Source: CAVQBP01 sp963848195 (GTDB taxonomy: Bacteria > Bacteroidota > Ignavibacteria > Ignavibacteriales > Ignavibacteriaceae). From it: DNA of 64,000 bases. The translations under genes were made by a program, and so were the position numbers. Numbering within the stretch: position 1 is the first letter of the stretch; the number at the start of each line of letters is the position of its first letter. Location: assembly GCA_963848195.1 (NCBI GenBank), contig CAWKCY010000024.1, forward strand, positions 413,093-477,092. Direction: 5' to 3'. Below, in pieces: positions 27,110-35,978 of the stretch. The notes under the pieces were generated by a model. It did not search any database. It was not told the DNA's origin and saw nothing but the letters and a program-made list of their open reading frames with translations.

Positions 27110-27916
27110 GTGGAACAAGATACAAAAGTTGAAAACGAACTATTATTAAATAGTCCAAAATTAACCGAATTTTTTAAGACAGTTGCAGGATTGACCACCT
27201 TTTCCCTCCAGTTTTTTAAAAATGTTTTTATACCACCTTTTGAGTTTAATGAAATAAAAAAGCATATGGTAGAACTGGGGATTAAAACATTACCAATTGT
27301 TACAGTAACAGGTTTTATAATTGGATTAGTTTTAGCAATGCAGAGTCAGCCGGTATTGCAGAGGTTCGGTGCAGAATATTACCTTCCAAGTATGGTTGCA
27401 TTATCTGTAATAAGAGAGCTAGGCCCTGTTTTAACTGCATTAATATTCGCGGGAAGAGTTAGTTCCGGAATAGGGGCTGAATTAGGCTCTATGAGGGTAA
27501 CAGAACAAATTGATGCAATGGAAGTCTCTGCAATTCATCCATATAAGTATTTAGTAGTTACCAGGATTTTAGCTTGCACATTGATTATGCCTATAATAAC
27601 AATGTATGTTGATTTCTTAGCAGTTATTGGCGGGTATGTAGCAATTGCACTTTCAACCGGAATTAATTTTCAGCTTTATGTTGATACAGCTTTTAAGGCG
27701 ATAGTATTTGGAGATTTTATTCCGCCTTTCTTTAAGACATTTATTTTTGGATTTATTGTCGGAGCAGTCGGAGCATATAAGGGCTATAATGCAGAAAACG
27801 GTACTGTTGGAGTCGGTAAAGCATCCACAACTTCAGTAGTTGTTTCTTCATTATTAATTCTGCTTTGCGATATGGTTATTGTAAAACTATCGATATGGTT
27901 ATGGCCGACTTCATGA
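27110..27916 (+). CDS. mlaE: Lipid-transport ABC permease, MlaE family
   Basis: This 268-residue inner-membrane permease matches the MlaE/YrbE family. Hallmarks are the amphipathic N-terminus, G-L-V-L-A-M-Q-S-Q-P-V-L-Q-R-F-G, and the strongly conserved R-E-L-G-P-V-L-T-A-L-I-F-A-G-R-V-S-S-G-I followed by E-L-G-S-M-R-V-T-E-Q-I-D-A-M. It is the membrane part of an MCE system that moves phospholipid between the inner and outer membranes. The GTG at 27110 is the best start I see, but it has no clear ribosome site. The stop overlaps the mlaF start (ATGA), so the two are translationally coupled. Confidence 0.94.
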   Translation: MEQDTKVENELLLNSPKLTEFFKTVAGLTTFSLQFFKNVFIPPFEFNEIKKHMVELGIKTLPIVTVTGFIIGLVLAMQSQPVLQRFGAEYYLPSMVALSVIRELGPVLTALIFAGRVSSGIGAELGSMRVTEQIDAMEVSAIHPYKYLVVTRILACTLIMPIITMYVDFLAVIGGYVAIALSTGINFQLYVDTAFKAIVFGDFIPPFFKTFIFGFIVGAVGAYKGYNAENGTVGVGKASTTSVVVSSLLILLCDMVIVKLSIWLWPTS

Positions 27917-28677
27917 TTGAAATTAAAAATCTCTCGAAGAAATTCGGAGACCACTTAGTTTTGGATAATATTTCCTTAAATATTCCCAAAAGAGAAAATA
28001 CAGTTGTATTCGGGAAAAGCGGCAGCGGTAAGAGTGTTCTGCTAAAATGTATTGTTGGTTTAATGATTCCTGATTCAGGAGAAATAATAGTTGAAGGAAA
28101 GAATATTCTAAATTATTCGACGAAGGAATTAAATGCATTAAGAAAACAAATTGGATTTTTATTTCAAGGTGCAGCTTTGTATGATTCAATGAGTGTAAGA
28201 GAAAATCTTGAATTTCCATTAATTAGAAATTTCGATTTCTCTCCGAAAGAAATTGATGAAAAAATTCATGAGGGATTAAAGAAGGTTTCTTTGGAAGAGG
28301 CAATAGATAAGATGCCGGCCGAACTTTCCGGAGGTATGAAAAAGAGGATAGGGCTGGCAAGGACTATAATTACAGAACCAAAGTTAATATTATATGATGA
28401 GCCAACCACGGGACTTGATCCCATAACATCTAAAGAGATAAGTCATCTTATTGTTGAACTTGAAGAAAACCTGGATGTTACTTCTGTGGTTGTAACACAC
28501 GATCTTGCTTGCGCACAGATAGTCGCAGACAGGGCTATAGTTTTGAAAGACTCTAAAATATTTTTCGAAGGGAATATCAAAGAGCTTGTTTCATCAGATG
28601 ATGAATTCTTAAAAGAATTTTTCGGCAATGAAGTTTTAGAATCTAATACACCTGGAAGTCAGGTGAATAAGGAGTAA
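27913..28677 (+). CDS. mlaF: Lipid-transport ABC ATPase, MlaF family
   Basis: This 254-residue ATPase has Walker A G-K-S-G-S-G-K-S, a Q-loop near F-L-F-Q-G-A-A-L, the signature L-S-G-G-M-K-K-R, Walker B L-I-L-Y-D-E-P-T-T-G-L-D and the switch His in V-V-T-H-D. The Gly-Met variant of the signature (L-S-G-G-M) is typical of MlaF. I use the ATG at 27913 rather than earlier in-frame ATGs (27865, 27895, 27901). It overlaps the mlaE stop as ATGA, and the protein then begins at the family's normal start (M-I-E-I-K-N-L-S-K-K-F). Confidence 0.95.
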   Translation: MIEIKNLSKKFGDHLVLDNISLNIPKRENTVVFGKSGSGKSVLLKCIVGLMIPDSGEIIVEGKNILNYSTKELNALRKQIGFLFQGAALYDSMSVRENLEFPLIRNFDFSPKEIDEKIHEGLKKVSLEEAIDKMPAELSGGMKKRIGLARTIITEPKLILYDEPTTGLDPITSKEISHLIVELEENLDVTSVVVTHDLACAQIVADRAIVLKDSKIFFEGNIKELVSSDDEFLKEFFGNEVLESNTPGSQVNKE

Positions 28678-28679
28678 GA

Positions 28680-29708
28680 ATGGCTAAAAAAATTTCAACT
28701 GCAAAAGTCGGACTTTTCATCTTTATAGGGATAGCTATTCTGGTTATTGGAATTTTCTTAATCGGGAGAAAGCAAGCACTTTTCAGTTCAACCTTTACTG
28801 TAAAGGCTTATTTTAAAGATATCCAAGGTTTAAGGAACGGAGCTACAGTAAGATTGAGCGGAATTGATGTTGGTGCGGTAAGTAATGTAGAGATTGCAAA
28901 TGATACAAGCGGCCGGGTTGAAGTCACAATGAATTTAAAGGACGATATTCATAGTTTTATCCGTACTGACACAAGAGCGTCAATAGAAACTGAAGGATTG
29001 GTTGGAAACAAGGTTGTTGTTTTAACAGTAGGTAGTGCATCGGCTGAACTGGTTAAAGAAGGGGGGACAATTAAATCTAAAGAGCCTATGAGTATCTCGG
29101 CTATTATTGAAGAAACAAAGGGAATAATGCAATACACTAAAGATATGACCAAAGATCTATCCGAAATTGTGGCGAGAGTTAATAGAGGAGAAGGTTCTAT
29201 CGGTAAGCTGCTGGTTGATAATGAGCTCTATAACAATGCAACAAAGTTAACACAAAGCGCTGATACGAGTCTTAAATCTATAACAAAACAAGTTAATCAA
29301 TTAACAGTAGTATTTAGAGAATTAGGAAACGGCATCAAATCTGTAATAGGCAATGTCGATAATGTAGTTGTAGATCTTGATACAATAATAACTGGTATCA
29401 AACAGGGTAAAGGGGTTATGGGAGCAATGCTTGTAGATAAAACCAGGTATGATACAGTATTTTCGAAGACAATAAATAATATTGAAAGTATGACTTCGGA
29501 AGCAAAGCTTGCAGCTTCAAGATTAGCTGAAAATATGGAAGCACTGAAACATAACTGGCTTTTCAAAGGTTATTTTGAAGAGAGAGGTTATTGGGATGAA
29601 GCTAAATATCAGGATGCAATTGATTCAAAAATGAATGAATTGAATGACAAAATCCGTTTAATAGATCAAAAAATAGAGACTCTAAAGAGTTTACAATCTC
29701 AAAAATAA
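28680..29708 (+). CDS. mlaD: MCE-domain lipid-binding protein, MlaD family
   Basis: This 342-residue protein has one N-terminal membrane helix (about 10-27) and a single MCE domain (about 37-115: V-K-A-Y-F-K-D-I-Q-G-L-R-N-G-A-T-V-R-L-S-G-I-x-V-G). A long helical C-terminal region to the end is partly coiled coil. MlaD rings bind lipid on the periplasmic side of the MlaEF complex. AAGGAG (28669-28674) lies just before the ATG, and the gene begins 2 bp after mlaF. The operon stops after mlaD; mlaC and mlaA-type genes are not seen nearby. Confidence 0.92.
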   Translation: MAKKISTAKVGLFIFIGIAILVIGIFLIGRKQALFSSTFTVKAYFKDIQGLRNGATVRLSGIDVGAVSNVEIANDTSGRVEVTMNLKDDIHSFIRTDTRASIETEGLVGNKVVVLTVGSASAELVKEGGTIKSKEPMSISAIIEETKGIMQYTKDMTKDLSEIVARVNRGEGSIGKLLVDNELYNNATKLTQSADTSLKSITKQVNQLTVVFRELGNGIKSVIGNVDNVVVDLDTIITGIKQGKGVMGAMLVDKTRYDTVFSKTINNIESMTSEAKLAASRLAENMEALKHNWLFKGYFEERGYWDEAKYQDAIDSKMNELNDKIRLIDQKIETLKSLQSQK

Positions 29709-29733
29709 ATGTCCTACTGTTAACTTTTGTCTC

Positions 29734-29837
29734 AGACCAATCCGAGTCACAACCTCACCCCCTGCCCCTCTCCTTAGTAAGGAGAGGGGAAAGTGCCGGA
29801 GGTCCGTGTTACCTTTATTTTGGATAACAATTGGTCT
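29734..29837. repeat. Short element with 8-bp terminal inverted repeats and a 12-bp hairpin
   Basis: AGACCAAT (29734-29741) and ATTGGTCT (29830-29837) form perfect terminal inverted repeats around a strong central hairpin: CCCCTCTCCTTA (29765-29776) with TAAGGAGAGGGG (29778-29789). The preceding CTCACCCCC tract and the hairpin recur near 62.5 kb. It lies in the 465-bp gap between mlaD and uvrA and could also act as a terminator for the mla operon, although no T-run follows the hairpin. Confidence 0.7.
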
Positions 29838-29954
29838 AAAACCCACTACAATGTATTAAATTCACACAAGCACTTTTAGCATAGTATAAATGCCATTTTA
29901 TACCGAGAACATCTCATAGGTTCTGCCAGTGTATAGAAATTTCATACTATATCA

Positions 29955-30015
29955 GAGCGGTTCTAATACGGTTTCAAAACGGTTTCAAAGCGGTTTTAAA
30001 ACGGTTTCAGAGCGG
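29955..30015. repeat. 11-bp tandem repeat array, about six copies
   Basis: The trinucleotide CGG recurs exactly every 11 bp at 29958, 29969, 29980, 29991, 30002 and 30013, within a unit close to AAACGGTTTCA. It lies upstream of uvrA in the mlaD-uvrA gap. The period equals that of the unrelated array at 6473. The rest of the gap is AT-rich and shows no gene. Confidence 0.85.
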
Positions 30016-30173
30016 AGATGATACTGGATTTGATAGGAAATAGGCATGAAATGAGATTTCTTGCTTTCTATAATTATTGAGTACATTTCATAGAAGCTAC
30101 CTGAATTTTCTACTCTTTGATGTTGTAATTTTTTGTAAATTGCCTGTTTGCAAATAAAAATCTTTTGATAAAA

Positions 30174-32975
30174 ATGTATTTAGAAGAGACGGAAAAAATA
30201 ATAAAGAATAATTCATATAAAGAGAAAAAGATAATTGTTCGAGGTGCAAGAGAGCATAATTTAAAGAATTTAAGCTTCGAAATACCAAGAAATAAGCTGG
30301 TTGTATTTACAGGAGTCAGCGGAAGCGGGAAATCATCTTTAGTCTTTGATACGATTTATGCTGAAGGGCAGAGACGGTATGTTGAAAGCTTGTCTGCTTA
30401 TGCAAGACAATTTCTTGAAAGAATGAATAAACCGGATATAGATTTTATCCAGGGTATTAGTCCGGCAGTAGCTATCGAGCAGAAAACAGGTGCCAGAAAT
30501 ACAAGGTCAACTGTGGGAACAACAACTGAGGTATATGATTATTTGAGGCTGCTGTTTGCAAGGATTGGCAAAACAATCTGCTTTGAATGCGGTAAAGAAG
30601 TAAAGAAAGCTACTACGGCTACTGTTTCTAATTGGCTGGAAGGACAACCGGAGGATACAAAGTTCTATCTCACTTTCCCATTACATGTTCATGAAGGGAC
30701 TGCGGTAAAAGATGAAATCGAACTTTTAAAGAAGAGGGGGTTCTTCAGAATATATTTTAATAAAAAGATGGTTGATCTGAATGAAGATAATAAGCTGCCC
30801 GGAAAAAAAGATGATGTCAGAATTGTGGTTGAAAGGTTTAAAGTTAAAAAGGGGAGTATAAGGGAAAGATTATCTGATTCGATTGAAGTTACTTTTAAGG
30901 AAGGTGAGAACAGGCTAATCCTTATTAATGCGGACGACGGAAAGGAAAAGGAATTTAATAAGTTTTATGAATGCTGCGGCATAAGGTACGAAGAACCGGA
31001 GCCAAGATTTTTTTCATTTAACAATCCATTTGGAGCTTGCCCTGTTTGTCAGGGATTCAGTAAAACAATCGGAATTGACATGGATTTAGTGGTGCCTAAT
31101 CCTAATCTTTCAATAGTAGACGGAGCAATTGCGCCATGGAGGACAACCAAATACAGCAGTTATCTCAGTGACCTGGTAAAAAATGCAAAGCAGTATAAAA
31201 TACCAATTAATATTCCATTTAAAAATTTAACAACCGCCCAGATAGATTTGATAAGAAAAGGATTTGGAGATTACAAAGGAATAGATAAGTTCTTTGAAAA
31301 ACTCGAGAGTAAAACTTATAAGATGCATATCAGAATTTTATTAAGCAGATATAGAGGATATTCAATCTGTTCGGCATGTAAAGGCTCCCGGTTAAGGAGA
31401 GAAGCGCTTCAAGTAAAAATAAATGAAAGATCTATTTATGATATTGTGAAAATTCCTATTGAACATTCACTTAAATTTTTTGAAGAACTGCAGCTATCCG
31501 ATTATGATATGAAAGTAGGGGAGAGAATATTAAAAGAGATAATAAAGAGGTTGTCCTTTTTAAATAATGTCGGGATTGGATATTTAACGCTCGACAGATT
31601 AAGCAGTACATTATCGGGAGGAGAAACACAAAGGATAAACCTAGCAACATCATTAGGTTCTTCTCTGGTGGGCACATTGTATGTGCTTGATGAACCAAGC
31701 ATCGGACTTCATCCAAGAGATAATTATAAACTTATTAATTTATTAAAAAATTTAAGAGATATTGGGAATACAGTATTAGTAGTTGAACATGATCCGCAGA
31801 TGATGAGAGAAGCAGATATTTTAGTAGATATGGGTCCGAAAGCAGGGATAGAAGGGGGAGAAATAATCGGTATGGGTTCATATGAAGATATAATAAAAAA
31901 TAAGAACTCATTGACAGGAAAATATTTAACCGGGGAAATTAAGATACCAGTTCCGAAAAAGCGGAATACAAAGAAGACAAAGTCTATATTGATTGAAGGT
32001 GCAAGCGAGCATAACTTAAAAAATATAAATGTTGAAGTCCCTTTAAATAAATTAGTTGTAATTACAGGAGTAAGCGGTTCAGGAAAAAGTACTTTAATCC
32101 ATGATATTTTTTACGGAGGATTAGCAAAGTATCTAGGAAAAGGACCTTCGAAGATTGGCTTGTTTAATGATATAAAAGGAGCCGAATAATTAGATGAAAT
32201 TGAAATAGTTGACCAGTCGCCAATCGGGAAGACACCAAGATCGAATCCTATCAGCTATATAAAGGCATATGAACATATACGTGAACTTTTCGCATCCACA
32301 CATCAGGCAAGGGCAAGAGGCTACAAACCAGGATATTTTTCATTTAATGTTCCCGGGGGCAGATGTGAAACTTGTTCTGGTGATGGTTTTATAAAGGTTG
32401 AAATGCAGTTCCTTGCCGATCTTTATCTGGAATGTGAAGACTGTAAAGGAACACGTTTTAAAAAAGAAATCAGAGAAATCGCATATAGGGGGAAGAATAT
32501 GGTAGATGTTCTTGATATGACAGTGGATGAAGGACTTAAATTTTTTGAAGGTAATGAAAAGATTGTTAAATATATACAGGTACTTTCGGATGTAGGATTA
32601 GGATATATTAAACTTGGTCAGCCGTCCAATACCCTTTCGGGGGGAGAGGCCCAGCGAATAAAATTGGCTTCTCACCTTACTTCACAGAGGGAGAGAAAAC
32701 ATACCCTTTTTATTTTCGATGAACCGACCACAGGACTTCATTTCGATGATATTTCAAAACTCCTGGATTGTTTTAACCTTCTTTTGCAAAGAGGAAATTC
32801 GGTTGTTATTATAGAACATAATTTGGAGGTAATTAAATGCGCCGATCATATTATTGATTTAGGACCTGAGGCAGGGGAAAAAGGGGGTGAAATAGTAGCT
32901 GAGGGGACCCCGGAAGAGATAGTCTTAAATGAGAAATCCTGGACAGGGAAATATTTAAAGGAATATTTGGATTGA
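30174..32975 (+). pseudogene. uvrA: UvrA excinuclease ATPase interrupted by one in-frame stop
   Basis: This is a full-length UvrA frame (933 codons) except for a TAA at 32187-32189 (codon 672). The frame continues unchanged after it with L-D-E-I-E-I-V-D-Q-S-P-I-G. Both ATPase halves are intact: Walker A G-V-S-G-S-G-K-S twice, signatures S-T-L-S-G-G-E-T-Q and N-T-L-S-G-G-E-A-Q, D-E-P-S-I-G-L-H and D-E-P-T-T-G-L-H, and the zinc motif C-E-T-C...C-E-D-C. In the first zinc region the usual first C-x-x-C appears as adjacent C-C. UvrA finds damage in nucleotide excision repair. The ATG at 30174 is preferred to a TTG at 30165. A substitution, readthrough or base-call error could explain the stop. Confidence 0.9.
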
Positions 32976-33001
32976 TTTATATTAAGAGAGGTTTAAAATA
33001 G

Positions 33002-33041
33002 AAAAGCATATTAAAAGCTTTTGCCATTAATATGCTTTTTG
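33002..33041 (+). terminator. Terminator hairpin after uvrA
   Basis: A perfect 13-bp stem (33002-33014, AAAAGCATATTAA, with 33027-33039) ends in five Ts and begins 26 bp after the uvrA stop. Because the 5' arm begins with As, it could also work for the convergent gene ending at 33063. Confidence 0.8.
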
Positions 33042-33062
33042 AGGGGGTCAGGGATAGGTTAT

Positions 33063-33467
33063 TTAATAAGAGTTATTCTGATTTTTGCCATTAATAGTAC
33101 CAATATCTTTATTGACATTCTCCCACCATACATTTTCCATTTGTGCAAAGGCAGCTTTTTGATTCGAATCTAATAAACCTACGATTCTATCATTTGCTGT
33201 CTGCTGAGGATCGGCTGACTGATTCATAGACGGATTTGCGGAATTATTATTCTGAATATTGTCTTTATATTCGCTTAAAATATTTGTTACTTGATTGGTC
33301 TGGTCATTTGTTAGGCCAAGCCTGTTTTGCAAATCCTTTGCATGCTTTGCTGCAAAGTCATAGTTTTGAATAGTTGGAGTGTTAATGTTTATAGCGAAAA
33401 CAGAGCCAACTGCAAAAGTAAATACAAATATTATAACCGATATAACTTGCTTAAAATTTTCACGCAT
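33063..33467 (-). CDS. Small exported protein, LTxxQ (Spy/CpxP)-like
   Basis: This 134-residue protein has a signal peptide (1-26, ending around V-F-A-I-N). The mature protein is helical and has L-G-L-T-N-D-Q-T-N-Q-V-T-N-I-L at about residues 53-67, like the L-T-x-x-Q motif of Spy/CpxP periplasmic chaperones. A central Asn/Ser/Gln-rich loop and a second helix with L-L-D-S-N-Q-K-A-A-F follow, which also fits that fold. AGGAGG stands directly before the ATG. A periplasmic envelope-stress or folding role is an inference from the motif; the similarity is weak. Confidence 0.6.
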   Translation of the reverse strand: MRENFKQVISVIIFVFTFAVGSVFAININTPTIQNYDFAAKHAKDLQNRLGLTNDQTNQVTNILSEYKDNIQNNNSANPSMNQSADPQQTANDRIVGLLDSNQKAAFAQMENVWWENVNKDIGTINGKNQNNSY

Positions 33468-33785
33468 ACAACCTCCTGTTATATGTTTCTCTCAATGTGA
33501 TATCGATAACTTTAACTATTCGTATTCATTTCTAATAGTACAATGGGTGTGCCAGAAATTAATATTAATATTATTTTTTAATAATGTTTGAATAAAAATA
33601 TAATAGAAAATCGTAATCATATTTATAAGTGAGTCCTCTGAAAATATTTCAGAAATGCATGAAGATTATTCGCAGCGCGGTATTTTAATAATAGTACGAG
33701 GATTGTTTTTAGTCACAGTTAAATAAGTTCAAATTCGTAAGTTCAAGTTCAAGTGACTGCATTATTCTTATAATTGCACGTAAGC
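33468..33785. other. Intergenic stretch with nothing recognised
   Basis: This 318-bp AT-rich gap separates the LTxxQ-like gene start from the slipin stop. Apart from the AGGAGG site of the 33467 start and a short direct repetition of AAGTTCAA near 33725-33755, I see no gene, hairpin or RNA in it. Confidence 0.5.
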
Positions 33786-34550
33786 TTATTTATTCTCATG
33801 GAATTTCTCCATAAATGGTCTTAATAAATCAATTGGTATCGGGAAAATAATAGTTGAATTTTTATCGGATGATATTTCGGTTAGTGTCTGGAGAAATCTC
33901 AATTGAATTGCGACAGGGAATTTTCCAATAACTTCAGCAGCTTCAGAAAGTTTCTGACTGGCTTGAAATTCTCCTTCGGCATTAATAATTTTAGCCCTTC
34001 TTTCTCTTTCAGCCTGAGCTTGAATTGCAATTGCACGCTGCATTTCAACAGGCAGGTCCACCTGCTTAACTTCCACAACGGTGACTTTAACTCCCCAGGG
34101 TTCGGTTTGTTCATCAATAATCTGCTGCAGTTCTTTGTTTATTTTTTCCCGTTCAGATAAAAGCTCATCAAGGGTTGATTGACCAATGATACTTCTCAAT
34201 GTAGTCTGCGAAATTTGCGAGGTTGCAGCATAATAATCTTCAACTTCAACCACTACTTTTTCTGCCTGAACAACTCTGAAATATACAACCGCATTAACTT
34301 TCAACGAAACATTATCTCTAGTAATAATATCCTGCGGGGGAACATCCATTACAATAGTCCGCAGGCTAACCCGAACCATTCTGTCTATTATTGGAATTAA
34401 AATAACTAAACCAGGACCTTTGGCCCCAATCAATCTTCCTAATCTAAAAACAACTGCTCTTTCATATTCCCTAAGGATTCTAACAGCGCTTGAGAAAACG
34501 AAAATAAGAAAAATTACTAATACAGCAACGAAAGTTGATACTATTTCCAT
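33786..34550 (-). CDS. Slipin (SPFH/stomatin-like membrane protein)
   Basis: This 254-residue protein has one N-terminal membrane helix (about 5-22) followed by an SPFH/band 7 domain (about 25-190). The family signs are R-I-L-R-E-Y-E-R-A-V-V-F-R-L-G-R, G-P-G-L-V-I-L-I-P-I-I-D and D-V-P-P-Q-D-I-I-T-R-D-N-V. Slipins form oligomeric scaffolds at membrane microdomains. It begins 10 bp after the NfeD-type protease gene; the nfeD-slipin pair is conserved across bacteria and archaea, and the protease can cleave slipin. Confidence 0.93.
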   Translation of the reverse strand: MEIVSTFVAVLVIFLIFVFSSAVRILREYERAVVFRLGRLIGAKGPGLVILIPIIDRMVRVSLRTIVMDVPPQDIITRDNVSLKVNAVVYFRVVQAEKVVVEVEDYYAATSQISQTTLRSIIGQSTLDELLSEREKINKELQQIIDEQTEPWGVKVTVVEVKQVDLPVEMQRAIAIQAQAERERRAKIINAEGEFQASQKLSEAAEVIGKFPVAIQLRFLQTLTEISSDKNSTIIFPIPIDLLRPFMEKFHENK

Positions 34551-34560
34551 TTTATTACTC

Positions 34561-35832
34561 CTAAACTTTTTTTACTTTCAATTTTAGATTATTAATTTTT
34601 TCAACAATAACCCTGCTTCCAGTTTCAATTTTGCTATCGGGACTTTCGGCATCCCAAATTTCTCCGTGTACACGGACTAAACCTCCGGGATTGAGATCAG
34701 AAATAGCTTTTCCAATCTCCCCGATTATTCCTTCGGCACCAGTTGAAGTTTTTCTATGTTGAGCCTTAATCCCTAGTCCTATTACAACTAAGAAAAACAA
34801 TATTGTAATAATAACGATCATTGCTATTATTTCCCAAGAAACTGATAGAGCTCCCCATGCTGATTTTACATCAATCAGCATTATCGAACCTAGGATAAGA
34901 GATATTATTCCTCCTATCATTAAGACTCCATGACTAACAATTTTGATTTCGAGGATGAATAATATAACTGCAAAAATTATTAAAGCTAAGCCTGCATAGT
35001 TAATTGGGAGAGTATGCATAGCATAAAAAGCAAGAATAATACAAATACCGCCAATTACTCCTGGAAAAATTGCACCAGGATTGAATATTTCAAATAGTAA
35101 TCCGTAAAGACCGAGCATAAAAAGGATATAAGAGATATTAGGATCACTTAAAATATTCAGCAGCTTTTGAGAAAAGTTCATGTCAAAATTAATAATTTTC
35201 ACATTTTCAGTATTTAATGTCTTTACTCCCGCGGCAGTTACCACTTCTTTGCCATTAACCTTATTTAATAGATCATCTATATTATCTGCAACTAAATTTA
35301 TAACTCCTTTTTTAAGTGCTTCATTTTCAGTTAACGAAACACTTTTACGTACAGCTTCCTCAGCCCACTTAATATTTCTATTTCTTTTTTCACTTATTGT
35401 CCTAATGAAAGCGGCGGCATCATTTGTAACTTTTTCGGACATGGTAGAATCCATTTGACCCTGCATTGTAACCGGGTGAGCAGCTCCGATATTTGTTCCC
35501 GGAGCCATAGCAGCAATATTAGCAGCCATTGTAATAAATACACCGGCACTTGCAGCCTGCGCACCACCGGGAGTTACATATACAATAACCGGAATATTTG
35601 AACTTAAAAATTCTGAAACCATTATGCGTGTTGATTTAAGCAATCCACCAGGTGTATTTAATTTAACTATTACGCATTCGGCATTATCTTCATTAGCTTT
35701 TTCAATTCCCATTATAATATAATCCGATGTTGCGGGATTTATAGAACCATCAATGGAAAGGATATAAACTTTGGGTTGTGCATTAGCATTTAAAACAAAG
35801 AGAAGAGCAAATATGTAAACATACTTTTTCAT
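34561..35832 (-). CDS. nfeD: NfeD-family membrane serine protease
   Basis: This 423-residue protein combines a signal peptide (1-18), a ClpP/SppA-like protease domain (about 20-200), four or so transmembrane helices (about 230-365) and a C-terminal NfeD OB-fold domain (about 375-423). The protease carries the nucleophile in Q-A-A-S-A-G-V-F-I-T and the likely lysine general base in the N-I-K-W-A-E-E-A segment. It acts at the membrane outer face and is thought to control its slipin partner, encoded 10 bp downstream. The length is typical of the long (NfeD1b) form. Confidence 0.93.
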   Translation of the reverse strand: MKKYVYIFALLFVLNANAQPKVYILSIDGSINPATSDYIIMGIEKANEDNAECVIVKLNTPGGLLKSTRIMVSEFLSSNIPVIVYVTPGGAQAASAGVFITMAANIAAMAPGTNIGAAHPVTMQGQMDSTMSEKVTNDAAAFIRTISEKRNRNIKWAEEAVRKSVSLTENEALKKGVINLVADNIDDLLNKVNGKEVVTAAGVKTLNTENVKIINFDMNFSQKLLNILSDPNISYILFMLGLYGLLFEIFNPGAIFPGVIGGICIILAFYAMHTLPINYAGLALIIFAVILFILEIKIVSHGVLMIGGIISLILGSIMLIDVKSAWGALSVSWEIIAMIVIITILFFLVVIGLGIKAQHRKTSTGAEGIIGEIGKAISDLNPGGLVRVHGEIWDAESPDSKIETGSRVIVEKINNLKLKVKKV

Positions 35833-35978
35833 TTTTAATCCCCGTTTGTCCTTTTTAACATATCGAAAAATATTGAGCTAATCAAGTTTCATTATATTCC
35901 GGTTCCTTGAACCTTAACTAATAATACTCTAACTTTTTCAAGCTTTTTGAAAAGATTCTGAAAGAAAAAAACATACAT

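Noticed and set aside
27865..27912. Longer N-terminus for mlaF
   Set aside because: It overlaps mlaE by about 50 bases, and the ATGA overlap start at 27913 gives the normal family N-terminus.
30165..30173. TTG start for uvrA
   Set aside because: An ATG nine bases later gives an equally good protein, and no ribosome site favours the TTG.
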